From: a bacterium
Lineage (GTDB): Bacteria; Verrucomicrobiota; Verrucomicrobiia; Limisphaerales; J093
Direction of reading: 5' to 3'
DNA: 64,000 nucleotides
Assembly (NCBI GenBank): GCA_021780105.1
Contig: JAJXZJ010000014.1
Span: forward strand, 56,255-120,254
This document shows positions 62,037 through 64,000 of the stretch, piece after piece. The stretch's first letter is position 1. Each line of letters opens with the position of its first letter. The position numbers and the translations under genes were made by a program. Below the pieces are notes generated by a model. That model was not told the origin of the DNA, did no database searches, and saw only the letters and a list, made by a program, of their open reading frames with translations.

Positions 62037-62818
62037 GGCCGCCGGGTGGCGTGTTGCTCCAGCCAGAGAATGTCCCGGTCCTCCGGCAGGCTGGTGTCGT
62101 CCCGTGGCGCGGTGAGCGTCCGGCTGTCCTGCCAATGGTGCAGCTCGGTGTGGCCGTCGGCGAAAACCACGTTCGCTCCCTGCCGGTGCGCTCCGCTGGG
62201 CTTGTCCCGCAACTGCCACTGACCGGGCTGGTCCACCGCGAAATCCCATTGCAGGGCGAAGCTGCCGTCGTTGATCGTGTCCGCGCGCTCGTCGAAGAAG
62301 GCCAGCATGTCGCTGGGGCCGGGTTGAATAATGTCGGCCAGGAGCCGGTAGGTGGTCGCCGCCGGACTCTCCACCGGAATGCCCAGGAAGCAGTTCAGCG
62401 ACACCGTCCGCACCCGCGGCTGGGTGACGCCGGCCACCGTCGCCGGCCGGGCTGACGGGCACTTCCAGAGCGCCGGGTCCACCAGATGGGGACCCAGCAG
62501 ACTCTGCTGGAGATGGAGCACGTTGGTGCAATCCGGTCCGGGCAAGCCCTCCCAGCCTTCCACCCACGTCTGGCCCAGGGGCACGTTCTGGCCGTCCTGA
62601 TTGGGCGGCAGGTGGTCGCGGTAATCGCCGGCGTAAAGGTGCAAGGCGAGGCCGAACTGCTTGAAGTTCGCCGTGCAGCGGGCCGCCTGCGCCCGCGCCT
62701 TGGCCGCGCTCAACGCCGGCAGCAGCAACCCCGCCAGAATGGCAATGACCGCGATCACCACCAGCAGTTCAATCAGCGTGAACGCTGGAGGAGTTCGGCT
62801 TGTTGGCTCCCATCTCAT
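62033..62818 (-). CDS. Type II/IV pseudopilin with H-X9-DG motif
   Basis: 261 residues. Prepilin N-terminus: a prepilin peptidase site before [20 protein letters not shown], followed by [15 protein letters not shown]. The C-terminal motif H-x9-DG appears as [13 protein letters not shown]. Such pseudopilins are numerous in Verrucomicrobia, Planctomycetes and Lentisphaerae, and are exported by a type II-like system; individual roles are unknown. Translationally coupled to gtrA by ATGA. Confidence 0.9.
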   Translation of the reverse strand: MRWEPTSRTPPAFTLIELLVVIAVIAILAGLLLPALSAAKARAQAARCTANFKQFGLALHLYAGDYRDHLPPNQDGQNVPLGQTWVEGWEGLPGPDCTNVLHLQQSLLGPHLVDPALWKCPSARPATVAGVTQPRVRTVSLNCFLGIPVESPAATTYRLLADIIQPGPSDMLAFFDERADTINDGSFALQWDFAVDQPGQWQLRDKPSGAHRQGANVVFADGHTELHHWQDSRTLTAPRDDTSLPEDRDILWLEQHATRRP

Positions 62819-62893
62819 CAGTTCCAGGTTTCGTTTTCAACCCTCATCCATCAACCTCAGTTCCGTCCCTCACCATCAACCATCAACCCCGTT

Positions 62894-64000
62894 TCATCCC
62901 GCCCACCGGAAATTCACGAACCGCCAGACCAACACGATGTGCAGCAGCAGGAACACCACCAGCAACCCATACCGCAGCCACCGCCATTCGCGCCGTGCCA
63001 GGAACACCCCCAATGCGATGAACATCGGGAACACGCACGCGGCAAAGCGGGTGTAGCTGGTGAACGTCCCGCTCATCGCCGGCAGGATGCCCAGCACGTA
63101 GGCCCACACCAGCAGCCCCTTGTCCAGCCGCCAGAGCACCGGCAGACACCACAGCAGCACCAGAAACAGGCAGCGATCCAGCAATGATCCCGTGAACTCG
63201 TGCCACGCCGTCGGCGTGAAAAACCCGATCACGAACTTGGGCACGTTCCACAGGTTGCCGATGGAATGTACGCCCCAATACTTCTGTGCCGCGAAGCCCT
63301 CGAACGGATTGCCCGTCCAATAGGCCATCAACGCCAGATAAACACCCCACCCCAGCAGCGGTGCCGCCAGCAACCACCACGCACGGGCAAGTCCGCAATC
63401 CGCAACGCGCAATCCACAATGAGACGAGGACGAGGCTGCCGCCGAGCCGCCTGCTTCCTCCGCGTCTCCGCGCCTCTGCGGTGAAACCCACCGCCGCCAC
63501 CACCCCGGCGACGCCACGCTCAACGCGTGCCACCCAATCGGCAACACCGCAAACACCCCCACCGCCCGCGTCAATGGCAACAACCCCGCGCACACCCACG
63601 CCACCTCATATCGCCTGCGCTCCAGTCCCCACCACAAGCCCAGCACCAGCAACAAGAACAGGCTCTCCGTGTAGTTGAACTGGAAGAACAACGAACCGGG
63701 GAAAACGATCAGGAACACCAACGCCCACCCCGCCGCCCGCGGACCCCACCGCGCCCGCGTCATCTGATAAAACAACAACCACGCCAGCCAGGAACAGACA
63801 TTCGACAACACCATCCCCGCCACCACGTGACTCCCGCCAAAGACCGGCGCCGTCCACCGCACCAGCAACGGCCACAAGGGATAGAAAGCACACGACGGCA
63901 CGCCCCGGTGATAGCCCACCTCGCTCAAATACAGGTAATGCGCCGCATCCCACGTCGCAAAATGACTCGCAAACACCGGCGGCCCCTCGAGGGGCCAGCG
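62894..64000 (-). CDS. PIG-V-like mannosyltransferase/integral membrane glycosyltransferase, 5' truncated by window edge
   Basis: About 369 residues visible; the frame remains open to the right edge. GT-C fold glycosyltransferase: WDAAHYLYLSEVGYH carries the early Asp, then multiple membrane helices (FYPLWPLLVRW, FFQFNYTESLFLLLVLGLWW) typical of PIG-V-like enzymes that use dolichyl/polyprenyl-phosphate mannose. A cytoplasmic or periplasmic loop (SPQRRGDAEEAGG ... SHCGLRVADCGLA) is encoded by two dispersed repeats and has no counterpart in the family. Upstream neighbour of the pseudopilin and gtrA genes. Confidence 0.8.
   Translation of the reverse strand, partial: RWPLEGPPVFASHFATWDAAHYLYLSEVGYHRGVPSCAFYPLWPLLVRWTAPVFGGSHVVAGMVLSNVCSWLAWLLFYQMTRARWGPRAAGWALVFLIVFPGSLFFQFNYTESLFLLLVLGLWWGLERRRYEVAWVCAGLLPLTRAVGVFAVLPIGWHALSVASPGWWRRWVSPQRRGDAEEAGGSAAASSSSHCGLRVADCGLARAWWLLAAPLLGWGVYLALMAYWTGNPFEGFAAQKYWGVHSIGNLWNVPKFVIGFFTPTAWHEFTGSLLDRCLFLVLLWCLPVLWRLDKGLLVWAYVLGILPAMSGTFTSYTRFAACVFPMFIALGVFLARREWRWLRYGLLVVFLLLHIVLVWRFVNFRWAG
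63391..63423. repeat. Dispersed GCAATCC-type repeat in PIG-V-like gene
   Basis: GTCCGCAATCCGCAACG followed by CGCAATCCACAATG: near-copies of a ~12-bp unit, the same family as 44341-44380 in mutL. Encodes SHCGLRVADCGL on the minus strand. Confidence 0.6.
63454..63486. repeat. Dispersed 'CGCAGAGGCGCGGAGACGCGGAG' type repeat
   Basis: Plus-strand CTTCCTCCGCGTCTCCG then CGCCTCTGCGGTGAAA. Its complement is a widespread dispersed bacterial repeat form with the CGCAGAGGCGCGGAG unit (recollection). In frame it encodes FHRRGAE-like residues, here SPQRRGDAEEAG. Confidence 0.6.

Noticed and set aside
1..64000. tRNA, rRNA, CRISPR, IS elements, riboswitch classes
   Set aside because: Looked for T-arm-like sequences, regularly spaced repeats, transposase motifs and known riboswitch cores; nothing convincing was found by eye.

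Overview
The window looks like a chromosomal segment of a GC-rich, Gram-negative member of the Verrucomicrobiota, probably a soil or freshwater Pedosphaera/Limisphaera-like lineage. The evidence is the combination of an Amuc_1098-type secretin C-terminus, two PEP-CTERM exported proteins, a pseudopilin with the H-X9-DG motif, Tat-exported Gfo/Idh/MocA oxidoreductases, DUF5069 and an S46 peptidase. This assignment is inferred from family content; no rRNA gene is present to confirm it. No tRNA, CRISPR array, insertion sequence, prophage or replication origin was seen.

Layout. 1-3067: end of a secretin, then panC and nadB on the minus strand. 3259-13914: a plus-strand run with a secreted GH20-like hexosaminidase, a POT peptide transporter, a six-gene hydroxyproline catabolic operon (epimerase, three-subunit FAD/[2Fe-2S] dehydrogenase, aldehyde dehydrogenase, DapA-like deaminase), a cysteine-synthase-like enzyme and a secreted HExxH protein. 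14430-16173: two PEP-CTERM proteins in unusually AT-rich surroundings with a shared upstream motif. 16807-22984: gltB and gltD. 23162-26399: a tightly overlapping envelope operon (small membrane protein, methyltransferase, membrane sulfatase-like enzyme). 26763-34861: an aminotransferase and a carbohydrate region (GH127, two Tat-exported MocA oxidoreductases, GH5) with two LacI-type operator candidates.

35530-42054 is the most distinctive part: five translationally coupled or closely packed minus-strand genes encoding a ferredoxin, a radical SAM enzyme, a fusion of DUF116 to a polyprenyl diphosphate synthase, a prenyltransferase-fold repeat protein and a squalene-hopene-cyclase-like class II terpene cyclase with an intact DADDT acid motif. 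No squalene synthase is visible. I read this as an uncharacterised terpenoid pathway with redox and radical tailoring. Its leader holds two mutually exclusive inverted repeats.

42327-50497 is housekeeping (flavodoxin-like reductase, mutL, DUF192 lipoprotein, nadE, hemL, ruvX, truA, trmL). 50505-56849 holds DUF5069, a secreted S46 peptidase, DUF554, a 43-residue tandem-repeat beta-propeller candidate and an NfeD-type protease. 57369-61490 holds proC, an AI-2E family permease, a HAD phosphatase, prfA and rpmE. The right end (61566-64000) is an envelope group: GtrA, a pseudopilin and a PIG-V-like mannosyltransferase cut by the window edge. In both mutL and the PIG-V-like gene, dispersed short repeats have been absorbed in frame into protein linkers.

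Biological theme: hydroxyproline catabolism, peptide uptake, secreted peptidases, GH20, GH127 and GH5 together suggest use of hydroxyproline-rich glycoprotein or collagen-like polymers. That link is inference.
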